The translations under genes were made by a program, and so were the position numbers. Shown here piece after piece: positions 32,714-40,912 of a DNA stretch of 64,000 nt. Position 1 is the stretch's first letter; the number at the start of each line of letters is the position of its first letter. Source of the stretch: an uncultured Micrococcales bacterium (GTDB taxonomy: Bacteria > Actinomycetota > Actinomycetes > Actinomycetales > Microbacteriaceae); assembly GCA_903909605.1 (NCBI GenBank), contig CAIVWH010000024.1, positions 1-64,000 on the forward strand, read 5' to 3'. The notes under the pieces were generated by a model, which ran no database searches, was not told the DNA's origin, and saw only the letters and a program-made list of their open reading frames with translations.

Positions 32714-33937
32714 ATGGCGGCTCGGCAATTGCGCCTGCACACCATTGCCCTCCCGGATGAATCCGGCTTCCGACTAACCGATCACCTGCCTGAACAGCCA
32801 ACAGTTTTTATTCGAGGTGGCGACGGCCTGGTTGGCGCAGGGGTTGCCGCGCGACTGAGCGCAAAGGGGCCGAACCGCATCGCGGAGCTTGCCGCAAAAT
32901 GGCGAGAGCTGGTGGCGGCCACCGAGGTCATCGATGAGGTGCAGCGCCCTGGCACGGGCTTGATTGCATTTGGCTCATTCGCCTTTGCCGCCGACTCCGC
33001 CGACGAGAGCGTCTTGATTGTTCCTCGCGTTGTTCTCGGCACTCGCGACGGCAAGCGCTGGCTCACTCGAGTTGCTGGCGGCGACGATGCAAATTTCTGG
33101 GATCAGGAAACCGCGTATTCAAAGAATCATCCCGTCGTGTTTGCTGAAGGCGCGCAGAGCGGCGAAGGCTTTGCGAATTCTGTGGTTCAAGCGGTTGCGC
33201 GAATTCAGTCTGGCGAGCTTGAGAAGGTCGTGCTCGCGCGAGACCTGATTGCACAGGTTGGCGATTTCGATCTTCGCCCGGCACTCAGTAAGTTTGCCGA
33301 GCGCTATCCAACCTGCTGGACATATTCTGTCGAGGGTTTATTTGGCGCATCGCCAGAGTTGTTGGTGCGAGTTGCGCATAAGCAGGTTTCTGCACGAGTG
33401 CTTGCGGGCACCGCAGCGCGTGGCACAGACCCCGATGTCGACTTCGCAATTTCGACGGCGCTTGCCGCATCTCCAAAAAATGTGATGGAGCATCGCTTTG
33501 CCGTTGAATCGCTGGTTGAGCAATTGCAAAAATTTTGCACCACCGTCGATGCCGATACCGAACCGTTTAGTTTGCAGTTGCCAAACCTGTGGCACCTCGC
33601 CAGCGACGTTCACGGCGTGATAAACGATGAAGCGTCTGCGCTCGACCTTGCTGCCGTGCTGCACCCAACCGCGGCGGTTGCCGGCACACCAACCGATGTG
33701 GCTCAACGAGCCATCGCAGAAATTGAGCCGTTCGATCGAGGTCGCTATGCCGGCCCCGTCGGCTGGCTCGGCGCCGATGGCGATGGCGAGTGGGCCATCG
33801 CACTTCGCGGTGGTCAGCTGCGCGACGGTCAAATTACCGCGTACGCGGGTTGCGGCATCGTGGCCGAGAGCGACCCGAAGTCTGAGCTCGAAGAGACCGA
33901 GCTGAAACTGCGCCCAATTCGCGAGGCCCTGGCCTAA
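32714..33937 (+). CDS. menF: Isochorismate synthase (menaquinone-specific)
   Basis: 407 residues, chorismate-binding fold. Conserved segments are EKVVLARDL (~175), GASPELLVRV, VLAGTAARG and the C-terminal LHPTAAVAGTP plus GRYAGPVGW. It converts chorismate to isochorismate, the entry to menaquinone. It starts at ATG 32714, with AAGGG 7 nt upstream. Its stop overlaps that of the convergent menD by 4 bp. An EntC-type siderophore role is unlikely given the men genes around it. Confidence 0.93.
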   Translation: MAARQLRLHTIALPDESGFRLTDHLPEQPTVFIRGGDGLVGAGVAARLSAKGPNRIAELAAKWRELVAATEVIDEVQRPGTGLIAFGSFAFAADSADESVLIVPRVVLGTRDGKRWLTRVAGGDDANFWDQETAYSKNHPVVFAEGAQSGEGFANSVVQAVARIQSGELEKVVLARDLIAQVGDFDLRPALSKFAERYPTCWTYSVEGLFGASPELLVRVAHKQVSARVLAGTAARGTDPDVDFAISTALAASPKNVMEHRFAVESLVEQLQKFCTTVDADTEPFSLQLPNLWHLASDVHGVINDEASALDLAAVLHPTAAVAGTPTDVAQRAIAEIEPFDRGRYAGPVGWLGADGDGEWAIALRGGQLRDGQITAYAGCGIVAESDPKSELEETELKLRPIREALA

Positions 33938-35532
33938 TCGGCCAGCAGCACCTCGATCAGCACGCGACCGCTGAGCTCCAGAGCGCGCTGCAGTTCCTCC
34001 AGGGTTGACGCCCGCTCGTACTCCCAGCCATAGGCCTGGGCCAGGTGCCAGAAGTCTGCATTCTGCGGGGTGGTGAACACTCGCGAAAGAGTCTGTTCGT
34101 CGACCTGTGACGCCACCTCGAGCTGGGTGAAGATCGTGCCACCACCGTCGTTGCCGACGATTATCTGAAGATTAATCTCGCCATCCATGCGATCAATGGC
34201 CAGTGACGAAATGTCATGCAGCGCGGTGAGGTCTCCCATCACTGCCCTTGTGTAGCCCTGGGTCTCGTGATGTATGTGCGCGTATTCCTGATTGGCGAGA
34301 GCAACGCCGGTTGCGGTGGCAATAGTGCCATCGATGCCGGCTAGGCCACGGTTTGCGAAAATCAAAATCGGTTTAGCGGGAGCAACAAGGTCTGCATCGC
34401 GAATCAAGCGACTTGCGCCAAACACGATGCAGTCGCCCTGCTCTGAGGCCTGGTAGGTAAGACGAATTAAATTTGCTCGATCGAGTTTGTCGCTAAAAAC
34501 AAATGGTGACGCTACGTCGGCTTCTCGCCAGGCCGACAGCCAACCGAAATCGACCTCGCTGTCGACAGAAATTTCATTGACGAACGCGGATGCGCGGTGC
34601 GCGACATCGAAGCGCCCGTGGGTTCGCGATTCAACAACAATCATTTCGATGTTTTCGTTTTTGAAAAGTTCGGTTACTTTGCGGCTCAGTGTTGGTTTGC
34701 CAAAGACAATCACTCGCGCAATCTGATTTACCAACGGATGCCCGTGCTCGAGCAATCGGCGATAGCCGATGATCGCGTTCGCGCCGAAGCGAGCCTCTGA
34801 CGATGGCTCTGCGAACAGCGGCCAGCCGAATGACTCGGCGAGTTCAATTGCGTCATCGGTTGCACCCGCACCCGCAATGACCACAGTTGGAATGGTTCCA
34901 TCAAGAACCACCCACTCTGGTTCGATCGGTTCGGCTTCGATGAGCGCGACGCTCGGCTGCAGTTCTGCCGCATTTGGTTCGGCGCTGGAGAGCGGTTCAC
35001 GGAATGCAAGATTGAGCTGCACCGGGCCAGGCTGATCGAGCAGCGCGCGGGCGGCCGCTTCGGCAACGGTCACGGCGCGAGCAAGGTGGTCGTCGCCAGC
35101 CTCGGGGGCCTCGATGTCAAAAACAGTCGGAACCGCCGAGCCGAAGATGCCCGGCTGATCGGTGGTCTGGTTTGCGCCGACACCGCGAAGTTCGCCTGGT
35201 CGGTCGGCGGTGAGCAGCAACAGCGGAACACCCGAGTGGTGCGCTTCGAGAACCGCAGGGTGCAGGTTGGCAACCGCCGTGCCTGAAGTGGTAATCACGA
35301 TGACCGGGCTCTGGCTGGCCAGCGCCGTGCCGAGGGCACCGAAGCCGCTTGAGCGCTCATCCAAGCGCACGTGAAGTCGCAACTTGCCTGTGCTTGCCAG
35401 CTGTTCGGCCGCGATTGCCAGGGCCTGTGAGCGCGAGCCCGGTGACAGATAGACGTGCCTGGCGCCGGTTGCCTGGGTGAGGTTCACCATGAGCTCGGCG
35501 GCGAAGTGCTGGGCAGGCGAACTACTTGTCAT
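33934..35532 (-). CDS. menD: SEPHCHC synthase
   Basis: 532 residues from ATG 35532. It is a thiamine-diphosphate enzyme with an N-terminal HVYLSPGSRSQALAIAA segment, RLDERSSGFGALG (~48-60), TTSGTAVANLHPAVLEA and a C-terminal ThDP-binding region with GDLTALHD. It condenses isochorismate with the 2-oxoglutarate-derived unit. Start 35532 is chosen because the fold begins directly after it; it overlaps the stop of the small PLDc_N gene by 11 bp, so coupled translation is inferred. The frame extends to 35583 but only within that gene. Confidence 0.94.
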   Translation of the reverse strand: MTSSSPAQHFAAELMVNLTQATGARHVYLSPGSRSQALAIAAEQLASTGKLRLHVRLDERSSGFGALGTALASQSPVIVITTSGTAVANLHPAVLEAHHSGVPLLLLTADRPGELRGVGANQTTDQPGIFGSAVPTVFDIEAPEAGDDHLARAVTVAEAAARALLDQPGPVQLNLAFREPLSSAEPNAAELQPSVALIEAEPIEPEWVVLDGTIPTVVIAGAGATDDAIELAESFGWPLFAEPSSEARFGANAIIGYRRLLEHGHPLVNQIARVIVFGKPTLSRKVTELFKNENIEMIVVESRTHGRFDVAHRASAFVNEISVDSEVDFGWLSAWREADVASPFVFSDKLDRANLIRLTYQASEQGDCIVFGASRLIRDADLVAPAKPILIFANRGLAGIDGTIATATGVALANQEYAHIHHETQGYTRAVMGDLTALHDISSLAIDRMDGEINLQIIVGNDGGGTIFTQLEVASQVDEQTLSRVFTTPQNADFWHLAQAYGWEYERASTLEELQRALELSGRVLIEVLLAD

Positions 35533-35785
35533 CGTTGCTCTCTCGCAGGCGATCGGCCAAGCGTCGAAGGTAGCTCGGGTCATCTGAGTTTTGGGCCTCG
35601 GTCGGCAGTGGGCGGCCGAGAGTCAGGTAGAGAATGCCGCCGATGGGGCTGGTGAGAAGGCAAAGCAGCACCCAGAGGGTCTTTGGCAGCGCGCGAACCG
35701 CGGTCTTGTCGGCTGCCGCCGCGAAAGCTGTGACGAAAACCGTGAACACCACAAGGATGACGACTCCGAACAACTCCAAACGCAT
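35522..35785 (-). CDS. Small membrane protein with PLDc_N domain
   Basis: 87 residues: two membrane helices (about 5-25 and 37-57), the second carrying the SPIGGILYLTLGRP pattern of the phospholipase D nuclease N-terminal (PLDc_N) domain, then a charged tail. Such proteins regularly neighbour menD in actinobacteria; their function is unknown. It has a leaderless ATG (TAGGCT-6-ATG) and is divergent from the DUF4229 gene with 37 bp between start codons. Confidence 0.85.
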   Translation of the reverse strand: MRLELFGVVILVVFTVFVTAFAAAADKTAVRALPKTLWVLLCLLTSPIGGILYLTLGRPLPTEAQNSDDPSYLRRLADRLRESNDDK

Positions 35786-35791
35786 GCTCTA

Positions 35792-35816
35792 AGCCTAACC
35801 AGCCCAAACCTAGACT
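35792..35816. promoter_or_regulatory. Divergent leaderless promoters, PLDc_N/menD (-) and DUF4229 (+)
   Basis: Minus strand TAGGCT (35792-35797) is 6 nt before ATG 35785. Plus strand TAGACT (35811-35816) is 6 nt before GTG 35823. Both genes and both promoters fit in 63 bp. Confidence 0.6.
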
Positions 35817-35822
35817 TGAAGA

Positions 35823-36077
35823 GTGAAGAATCCCGTTGTGACCTATGCCCTGCTTCGACTCGGAGTGTTCGCGGTCGCGCTTGCCTTGATGTTGCTGATC
35901 GGCTTCAACGCATACCTCGCCACAGTCATCTCGGCAGCAATCGCGCTGTCTATTTCGCTGCTGCTATTTAGCAAACAGCGCAACGCCGCTTCGACATACA
36001 TCTATGAAAATCGCAACAAAGCGAAAGACAAAGACACGGATGTCGAAGACTCAGCCACTAACCGCGACGACCGATAG
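35823..36077 (+). CDS. Small membrane protein, DUF4229 family
   Basis: 84 residues: two adjacent membrane helices (about 7-27 and 29-49), then a hydrophilic Lys/Asp tail. The opening TYALLRLGVFAV and length match DUF4229 proteins, which lie beside menA in many actinobacteria. Function unknown; it may assist the membrane steps of menaquinone synthesis (inference from context). GTG start, leaderless. Its last 27 bp overlap the 3' end of convergent menA. Confidence 0.82.
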   Translation: MKNPVVTYALLRLGVFAVALALMLLIGFNAYLATVISAAIALSISLLLFSKQRNAASTYIYENRNKAKDKDTDVEDSATNRDDR

Positions 36078-36959
36078 GCCCCAGCCGAGCAGCACGCCGT
36101 AGGCGAGCGCCGCGAAACTGGTGAGCTTCAAAACCAAGATCAATTCCTTAGGCGTCTTTGCCGTCAGAACAATCAGCGTTGCCGGAGCAATCAGCAGAAT
36201 TGCGCCGATAGCAAAGAAGGTTGCTGGGTAGAGAACGGCGAACAGAAGCCAAATCAACATCGGCAACCAAATCAAAATCAAGAAGATTGCCTTCGACCAG
36301 TTTTTTCCAACCCGAACGGCAAGAGTCTTTTTGCCGACGTGCCTGTCGAGGTCGATGTCTCGGATGTTGTTGACCATAAGCACGGCCGAAGACAGAGCGC
36401 CCATCGCCACCCCGGCAATGATCGAGTTGTTGTCGAAGTAGCCAAGCTGAATGTATGCGGTTCCGACAGTGGCGACCAGGCCGAAGAAGATGAAGACCGA
36501 AACCTCGCCGAGTGCGGCATACCCGTATGGGCTCTTGCCTCCGGTGTAGAACCAGGCGGCGATGATGGCGGCCAGGCCGACTGCGATGAGCCACCAGATT
36601 TGCGTGATCAGCACGATTGCGATTCCTGCGGCGGCGGCTAGGCCGAAGAAAATGAAGGCGGCGCGCTTGACCTTGTCGGCCTTGACGTGGCCACCGCCGG
36701 TGAGGCGAAGCGGGCCGACGCGAGTGGCGTCAGTGCCGCGAATGCCATCCGAGTAGTCATTGGCGAAGTTCACGCCGATTTGCAAAAACAGCGCCACCGC
36801 GAGGGCGAGCAGGGCCAAGCCGGGCTTTGCGCCCTGGGCTGCGGCCGCGGCCCCGTAACCCGCGGCAACCGGGGCGATTGCGAGCGGCAGTGTGCGAAGT
36901 CGAGCACCCTCGATCCAGAGCGAGAGCTCGCGCTTGCGGGCCTTATTTTTGTTTGCCAT
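36051..36959 (-). CDS. menA: 1,4-dihydroxy-2-naphthoate polyprenyltransferase
   Basis: 302 residues, UbiA superfamily with eight to nine membrane helices. The first Asp-rich motif is NFANDYSDGIRGTD (~65-78) and the second NNIRDIDLDRHVGKKT (~198-213). It attaches the polyprenyl chain to DHNA and releases CO2, making demethylmenaquinone. An AGGAG site precedes ATG 36959. It lies 8 bp after menE in the menB-menE-menA operon. Confidence 0.95.
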   Translation of the reverse strand: MANKNKARKRELSLWIEGARLRTLPLAIAPVAAGYGAAAAAQGAKPGLALLALAVALFLQIGVNFANDYSDGIRGTDATRVGPLRLTGGGHVKADKVKRAAFIFFGLAAAAGIAIVLITQIWWLIAVGLAAIIAAWFYTGGKSPYGYAALGEVSVFIFFGLVATVGTAYIQLGYFDNNSIIAGVAMGALSSAVLMVNNIRDIDLDRHVGKKTLAVRVGKNWSKAIFLILIWLPMLIWLLFAVLYPATFFAIGAILLIAPATLIVLTAKTPKELILVLKLTSFAALAYGVLLGWGLSVVAVSG

Positions 36960-36967
36960 TTCGGCTC

Positions 36968-38068
36968 CTAGTTTCTTTCGAACAATTGCCTGATCGCGAC
37001 CAGGTCGTGTTTTTGGCTACTCAATTTTGGCACTCGATCAACCCGGATGACTCTCAGCGGTTTTGCTGCAGGCCCGAGCAGATTGGCAAGCTGCATTGCA
37101 ACCTCGTCGGCAACCTCGGGCGATCCCAAATATGCGATGCCGACGCGCTGACCCCACTCATCGTCGTCGAGCGCAGTTGCGGCAATCTCTACCACTCCTG
37201 CAACGTCTGCGGCGAGCGATTCGACTCGGTCGAGCGAAATCTTAATTCCACCCGAGATGATTACTCGATCTTTCCGACCGAGTACACGAAGTTTTCCGTC
37301 TACGATTTCACCAACATCGTTGGACACGTATTTCGGTTGGTCGGCAATCGAGAGTGTTGGTGAAGCGATTGCGATTCGGTCATCCGGTTCGATTGAAACG
37401 CTCACGCCATCGAGCGGTTCGCCGTTGTAGACCACGCCACCAAAAGTTTCTGCAGAGCCGTAGGTCTCGACCAGGTTGACGTGCAAGTCCTGCAGCTTTG
37501 CCAACAGTGTGGGTGCAACCGATTGACCACCGACCAATATCGCGTCGAAGCTGCGAAGTGCGCGAAGCACATCTTCGTCGTGATCGAGCGCTGCCGCGAG
37601 GCGGGCCAGTTGGGTAGGCACAAGAGCGGTGTAGCGACGGTCATCGCGCATCAACGATGCGCTGCGCACGAATGCCTCCGCGGTGAAACTCACTGCGGTG
37701 TTCATCACCACTGGGGCGGTGTCGGCAACTGCCGAGCGAACCAAGACGTTCAGGCCCGCCACATAGTTAATCGGCAGTGCCAGCAACCATTGCCCGTGAC
37801 CGTCTAGCCGCTTGGCTGCAATCTGCGAAGAATCAAGGGCCGCCGCCGCGGTGTGCTGGATGCGCTTCGGGGTGCCGGTCGAGCCGCTGCTCTCGATGAT
37901 GAAGGCGACGTCATCCGGGGTTTGATCTGGAAGGCCGTGAACCTCTGGCATTAGCCCGGCCGTCTCAGGCGCGGTGATGAACAGGGCCTGGCGGCCGGCA
38001 AGTGCCTCGATGACCGCAAGTTGAGCGCCGATAACGTCGTTAGCGGCAACCAGCTTTAGTAGTGCCAA
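36968..38068 (-). CDS. menE: o-Succinylbenzoate-CoA ligase
   Basis: 366 residues, a short actinobacterial MenE of the ANL family. The ATP loop is SSGSTGTPK (~60), ETYGSAETFGG (~212) is motif A5, and the C-terminal lid has KDRVIISGGIKIS. It activates OSB to OSB-CoA. TTG 38068 lies in the end of menB (13-bp overlap), with no visible ribosome site, so translation is probably coupled. The N-terminal domain lacks its first ~100 residues relative to long MenE proteins, as is usual in this group. Confidence 0.92.
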   Translation of the reverse strand: MALLKLVAANDVIGAQLAVIEALAGRQALFITAPETAGLMPEVHGLPDQTPDDVAFIIESSGSTGTPKRIQHTAAAALDSSQIAAKRLDGHGQWLLALPINYVAGLNVLVRSAVADTAPVVMNTAVSFTAEAFVRSASLMRDDRRYTALVPTQLARLAAALDHDEDVLRALRSFDAILVGGQSVAPTLLAKLQDLHVNLVETYGSAETFGGVVYNGEPLDGVSVSIEPDDRIAIASPTLSIADQPKYVSNDVGEIVDGKLRVLGRKDRVIISGGIKISLDRVESLAADVAGVVEIAATALDDDEWGQRVGIAYLGSPEVADEVAMQLANLLGPAAKPLRVIRVDRVPKLSSQKHDLVAIRQLFERN

Positions 38069-38982
38069 GGAAAGTCAGACCAGTCTGGCTCGCGCTTTTC
38101 AAGGAAGGCGTCTCGCCCCTCTGCCGCTTCAGCCGTGCCATAGGCCAGGCGGGTTGCTTCGCCGGCGAACAGCTGCTGACCGACGAGCCCGTCGTCGACA
38201 GCGTTGAACGCATACTTCAGCAGACGCACCGCCTGCGGCGACTTGCGCAGAATTTCGGCACCCCACTCAATGCCGGTGACCTCGAGGTCGTTGTGATCGA
38301 CAACCGCGTTGACCACGCCCATCTCGTAGGCGCGCTGCGCCGAATACTCCTGGCCGAGGAAGAAGATTTCGCGAGCGAACTTTTGCCCCACCTGGCGAGC
38401 CAGCAACCCACTGCCGAACCCGGCATCGAAGGATGCAACGTCGGCATCGGTCTGCTTGAAGTGCGCGTGCTCGCGCGAAGCGATTGATAGGTCGGCGATC
38501 ACGTTCAGCGAATGTCCGCCGCCCGCGGCCCATCCTGGCACCAGCGCAATTACGACCTTTGGCATGAAACGAATCAGTCTTTGAACCTCAAGGATGTGCA
38601 ACCGACCCGAACGGGCCGCGTCAATTTGCCCTACCTGGTTGGCATCACTCGACGTGCTGTCGTCATACTTGTAGCCGTCTTTGCCGCGCACCCTTTGGTC
38701 GCCACCGCTCGAGAAAGCCCAGCCGCCATCTTTAGGAGATGGGCCGTTGCCGGTTAGCAGAACCACCCCGACCTTCGAATCGGTGCGGGCGTGATCTAGA
38801 GCCGCATAAAGTTCGTCGACAGTCTTAGGTCGAAAAGCGTTGCGCACCTCTGGCCGATTGAAAGCAACTCGAACAATGCCCAGCGTGCTGTGTCGGTGAT
38901 AGGTGATGTCGGTTAGCCCCTCGAAACCGGCTACCTGGTGCCAGACGGCAGCGTCGAACAGCTCGGATACGGGATTGGACAT
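38056..38982 (-). CDS. menB: 1,4-Dihydroxy-2-naphthoyl-CoA synthase
   Basis: 308 residues, crotonase fold. MenB-specific segments are GWAFSSGGDQRVRG (~97-110), GWAAGGGHSLNVIADLSIAS (~160-179) and SFDAGFGSGLLARQVG, plus the C-terminal EKREPDWSDFPWHY. It closes the second ring of the naphthoquinone. ATG 38982 is leaderless, 6 nt after TAGTCT; that hexamer overlaps the -10 of divergent menC. First gene of menB-menE-menA. Confidence 0.96.
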   Translation of the reverse strand: MSNPVSELFDAAVWHQVAGFEGLTDITYHRHSTLGIVRVAFNRPEVRNAFRPKTVDELYAALDHARTDSKVGVVLLTGNGPSPKDGGWAFSSGGDQRVRGKDGYKYDDSTSSDANQVGQIDAARSGRLHILEVQRLIRFMPKVVIALVPGWAAGGGHSLNVIADLSIASREHAHFKQTDADVASFDAGFGSGLLARQVGQKFAREIFFLGQEYSAQRAYEMGVVNAVVDHNDLEVTGIEWGAEILRKSPQAVRLLKYAFNAVDDGLVGQQLFAGEATRLAYGTAEAAEGRDAFLEKREPDWSDFPWHY

Positions 38983-38987
38983 GAACC

Positions 38988-38994
38988 TAGACTA
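38988..38994. promoter_or_regulatory. menB/menC: Overlapping divergent -10 elements of menC (+) and menB (-)
   Basis: The heptamer TAGACTA holds TAGACT on the plus strand (38988-38993; 6 nt to GTG 39000) and TAGTCT on the minus strand (38989-38994; 6 nt to ATG 38982). Only 17 bp separate the two start codons, so two polymerases cannot occupy both promoters at once. Confidence 0.65.
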
Positions 38995-38999
38995 ACAAC

Positions 39000-40013
39000 G
39001 TGGCCCATTTCGATAAACCCTCGCTTGCCGAGCTAGAGGCCGCGATGCGAGTTGTCTGCCTGCCGATGCGGGTCAAGTTTCGCGGGATAAAGATGCGCGA
39101 GGTCGCCCTATTTGAAGGGCCATCCGGCTGGACGGAATGGTCACCGTTTCTCGAATACGAAGCCGACGAGGCTGGCGCCTGGCTCGCCGCCGCAATCGAA
39201 TTCGGCTGGGGCGAAACACCAAAGCTACTGCGCACCTCGGTCGGCATCAACGCCACCTTGGCAGCCGTTGCCCCAGAACAAATCACGGATGCGCTTGGCA
39301 AGTTTGGCGATTTCAACACGGTAAAGATCAAGGTCGCCGAGCCGTCGGCTTCCGGCACAAGTGGCATCAGCGGCATCGAGGCCGATCTGGCGCGCATCCG
39401 TGCAGTGCGTGAGCTCTACCCCGGCGTGCGAATTCGCATCGACGCCAACGGTGGGTTCAGCGTTGAGCAGGCGCTAGCGCTCGCCAAGGAACTTGCCATT
39501 GATGGGATTGACCTGGATTATTTTGAGCAGCCGGTGCGAACCATCGCAGAGCTCGCGGAGCTGCGGGTAAAACTTTCACGCATCGGAATGCGCGTTGCCG
39601 CCGACGAAAGCGTGCGCAAGGTTAGCGACCCGATGGCCGTGGTGCATGCCAATGCCGCCGACGTGCTGGTGCTCAAGGCGCAACCACTCGGCGGAATTCA
39701 ATCGGCCCTTCGCATCATCGACGAGGCGAGGATGCCCGTGACCATCTCGAGTGCGCTTGAGACCTCGATTGGCATTTCGATGGGCCTGCATCTTGCGGCC
39801 GCTCATGAACTGGCGAACCACGATGCCGGGCTCGGCACGGTCGCCCTATTGGACGAAGACATTTGCGACGAACCATTGATCGCAGAGCAGGGCGAACTGC
39901 AGGTTCGCCGAGTGTCACCGAGTGAGGCGCGATTGCAAAAGTTTGCGGCAGGTGAAGACCGTCGGCAGTGGTGGCTGCAACGCCTGCGCGATTGCTACTT
40001 GAGACCGCTGTAA
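39000..40013 (+). CDS. menC: o-Succinylbenzoate synthase
   Basis: 337 residues, enolase superfamily. Catalytic features are KIKVAE (~103), the metal-binding RIDANGGFS, DYFEQPVRT and AADESVRK. It dehydrates SHCHC to o-succinylbenzoate. GTG 39000 is leaderless. The 3' end overlaps convergent ccsB by 19 bp. With menF, D, A, E, B and menG, every step from chorismate to menaquinone is in the window except MenH and the DHNA-CoA thioesterase. Confidence 0.94.
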   Translation: MAHFDKPSLAELEAAMRVVCLPMRVKFRGIKMREVALFEGPSGWTEWSPFLEYEADEAGAWLAAAIEFGWGETPKLLRTSVGINATLAAVAPEQITDALGKFGDFNTVKIKVAEPSASGTSGISGIEADLARIRAVRELYPGVRIRIDANGGFSVEQALALAKELAIDGIDLDYFEQPVRTIAELAELRVKLSRIGMRVAADESVRKVSDPMAVVHANAADVLVLKAQPLGGIQSALRIIDEARMPVTISSALETSIGISMGLHLAAAHELANHDAGLGTVALLDEDICDEPLIAEQGELQVRRVSPSEARLQKFAAGEDRRQWWLQRLRDCYLRPL

Positions 40014-40912
40014 ACGTGCAAGCCCTTGAAGAACAAGTTCACGATTGTGAAGTTGAAGATCACGGCCGCGAAACCAACAAGCGATAGCCAGGCGCTGCGA
40101 CGACCCGACCAGCCGCGGGTTGCATTAGCGTGCAGATAACCGGCATAGATGGTCCAGATGATGAAGGTCCAGACCTCCTTGGTGTCCCAACCCCAGTAAC
40201 GGTGCCAAGCGCGCTCCGCCCAGATGGCGCCTGCAATCAGGGTGAAGGTCCAGAGGATAAAGCCGATGATGTTGAACCGGTATGAGAGCTTCTCGATGCG
40301 GTTTTCCTTAGGGAACACATCCAAGATTCGGCGAATTAGCCCGGCCAGCTTGCCCTTGCGGCTGGCGAACCAGCCGGAGGTCTTGAACAGGTAGGCCACG
40401 GCCAGGGCTGCTGCGATGTTGAAGAACGAGGTGGCCAGCACCGCCACGGTCACGTGGATCACCAGCCAGTAGCTCTGCAGCGCAGGCATCAGGGTCTTAA
40501 CCTGCACATAGAAACTAGTGGTCGCGGCGCCAAGCACCAAGAGCACGAAGGCGTTGACCAAAACGGCGATGATGCGAATGTCTGTGACGAAGAACAGCGA
40601 CAGGATGAAAATTGCCACAATCACGAAACTGCCGCTGATCGAGAACTCGTACATGTTGGCCCACGGCACACGCGACGCAGCAATACCGCGAAGCACAACG
40701 CCGATGCCGTGCGAAACAGAACCAACAATAAGAAGTGTCATGGCGATGCGTTCGATGTTGAATGCACGCTTAGAGACGGCGACATCCTTGCTTGCTCGAC
40801 GGGCTAGGTGCCCGGTGAATAGCAGGAACGAAACTGTGTAGATTGCCATCGCGATAAACACGAACGCGAGTGAAATTTGCGAAAGACCTTCATTGAGCGT
40901 GACGCTAGTCAT
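39995..40912 (-). CDS. ccsB: Cytochrome c biogenesis protein CcsB (CcsA/ResC-type)
   Basis: 305 residues with about eight membrane segments. The haem-handling WWD-like region is WAERAWHRYWGWDTKEVWTF (about 210-230), with flanking conserved histidines. With ResB it exports haem and ligates it to apocytochrome c outside the membrane (System II). ATG 40912 overlaps the resB stop by 8 bp; longer in-frame starts up to 41029 lie inside resB. Last gene of the maturation operon. Confidence 0.94.
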   Translation of the reverse strand: MTSVTLNEGLSQISLAFVFIAMAIYTVSFLLFTGHLARRASKDVAVSKRAFNIERIAMTLLIVGSVSHGIGVVLRGIAASRVPWANMYEFSISGSFVIVAIFILSLFFVTDIRIIAVLVNAFVLLVLGAATTSFYVQVKTLMPALQSYWLVIHVTVAVLATSFFNIAAALAVAYLFKTSGWFASRKGKLAGLIRRILDVFPKENRIEKLSYRFNIIGFILWTFTLIAGAIWAERAWHRYWGWDTKEVWTFIIWTIYAGYLHANATRGWSGRRSAWLSLVGFAAVIFNFTIVNLFFKGLHVYSGLK

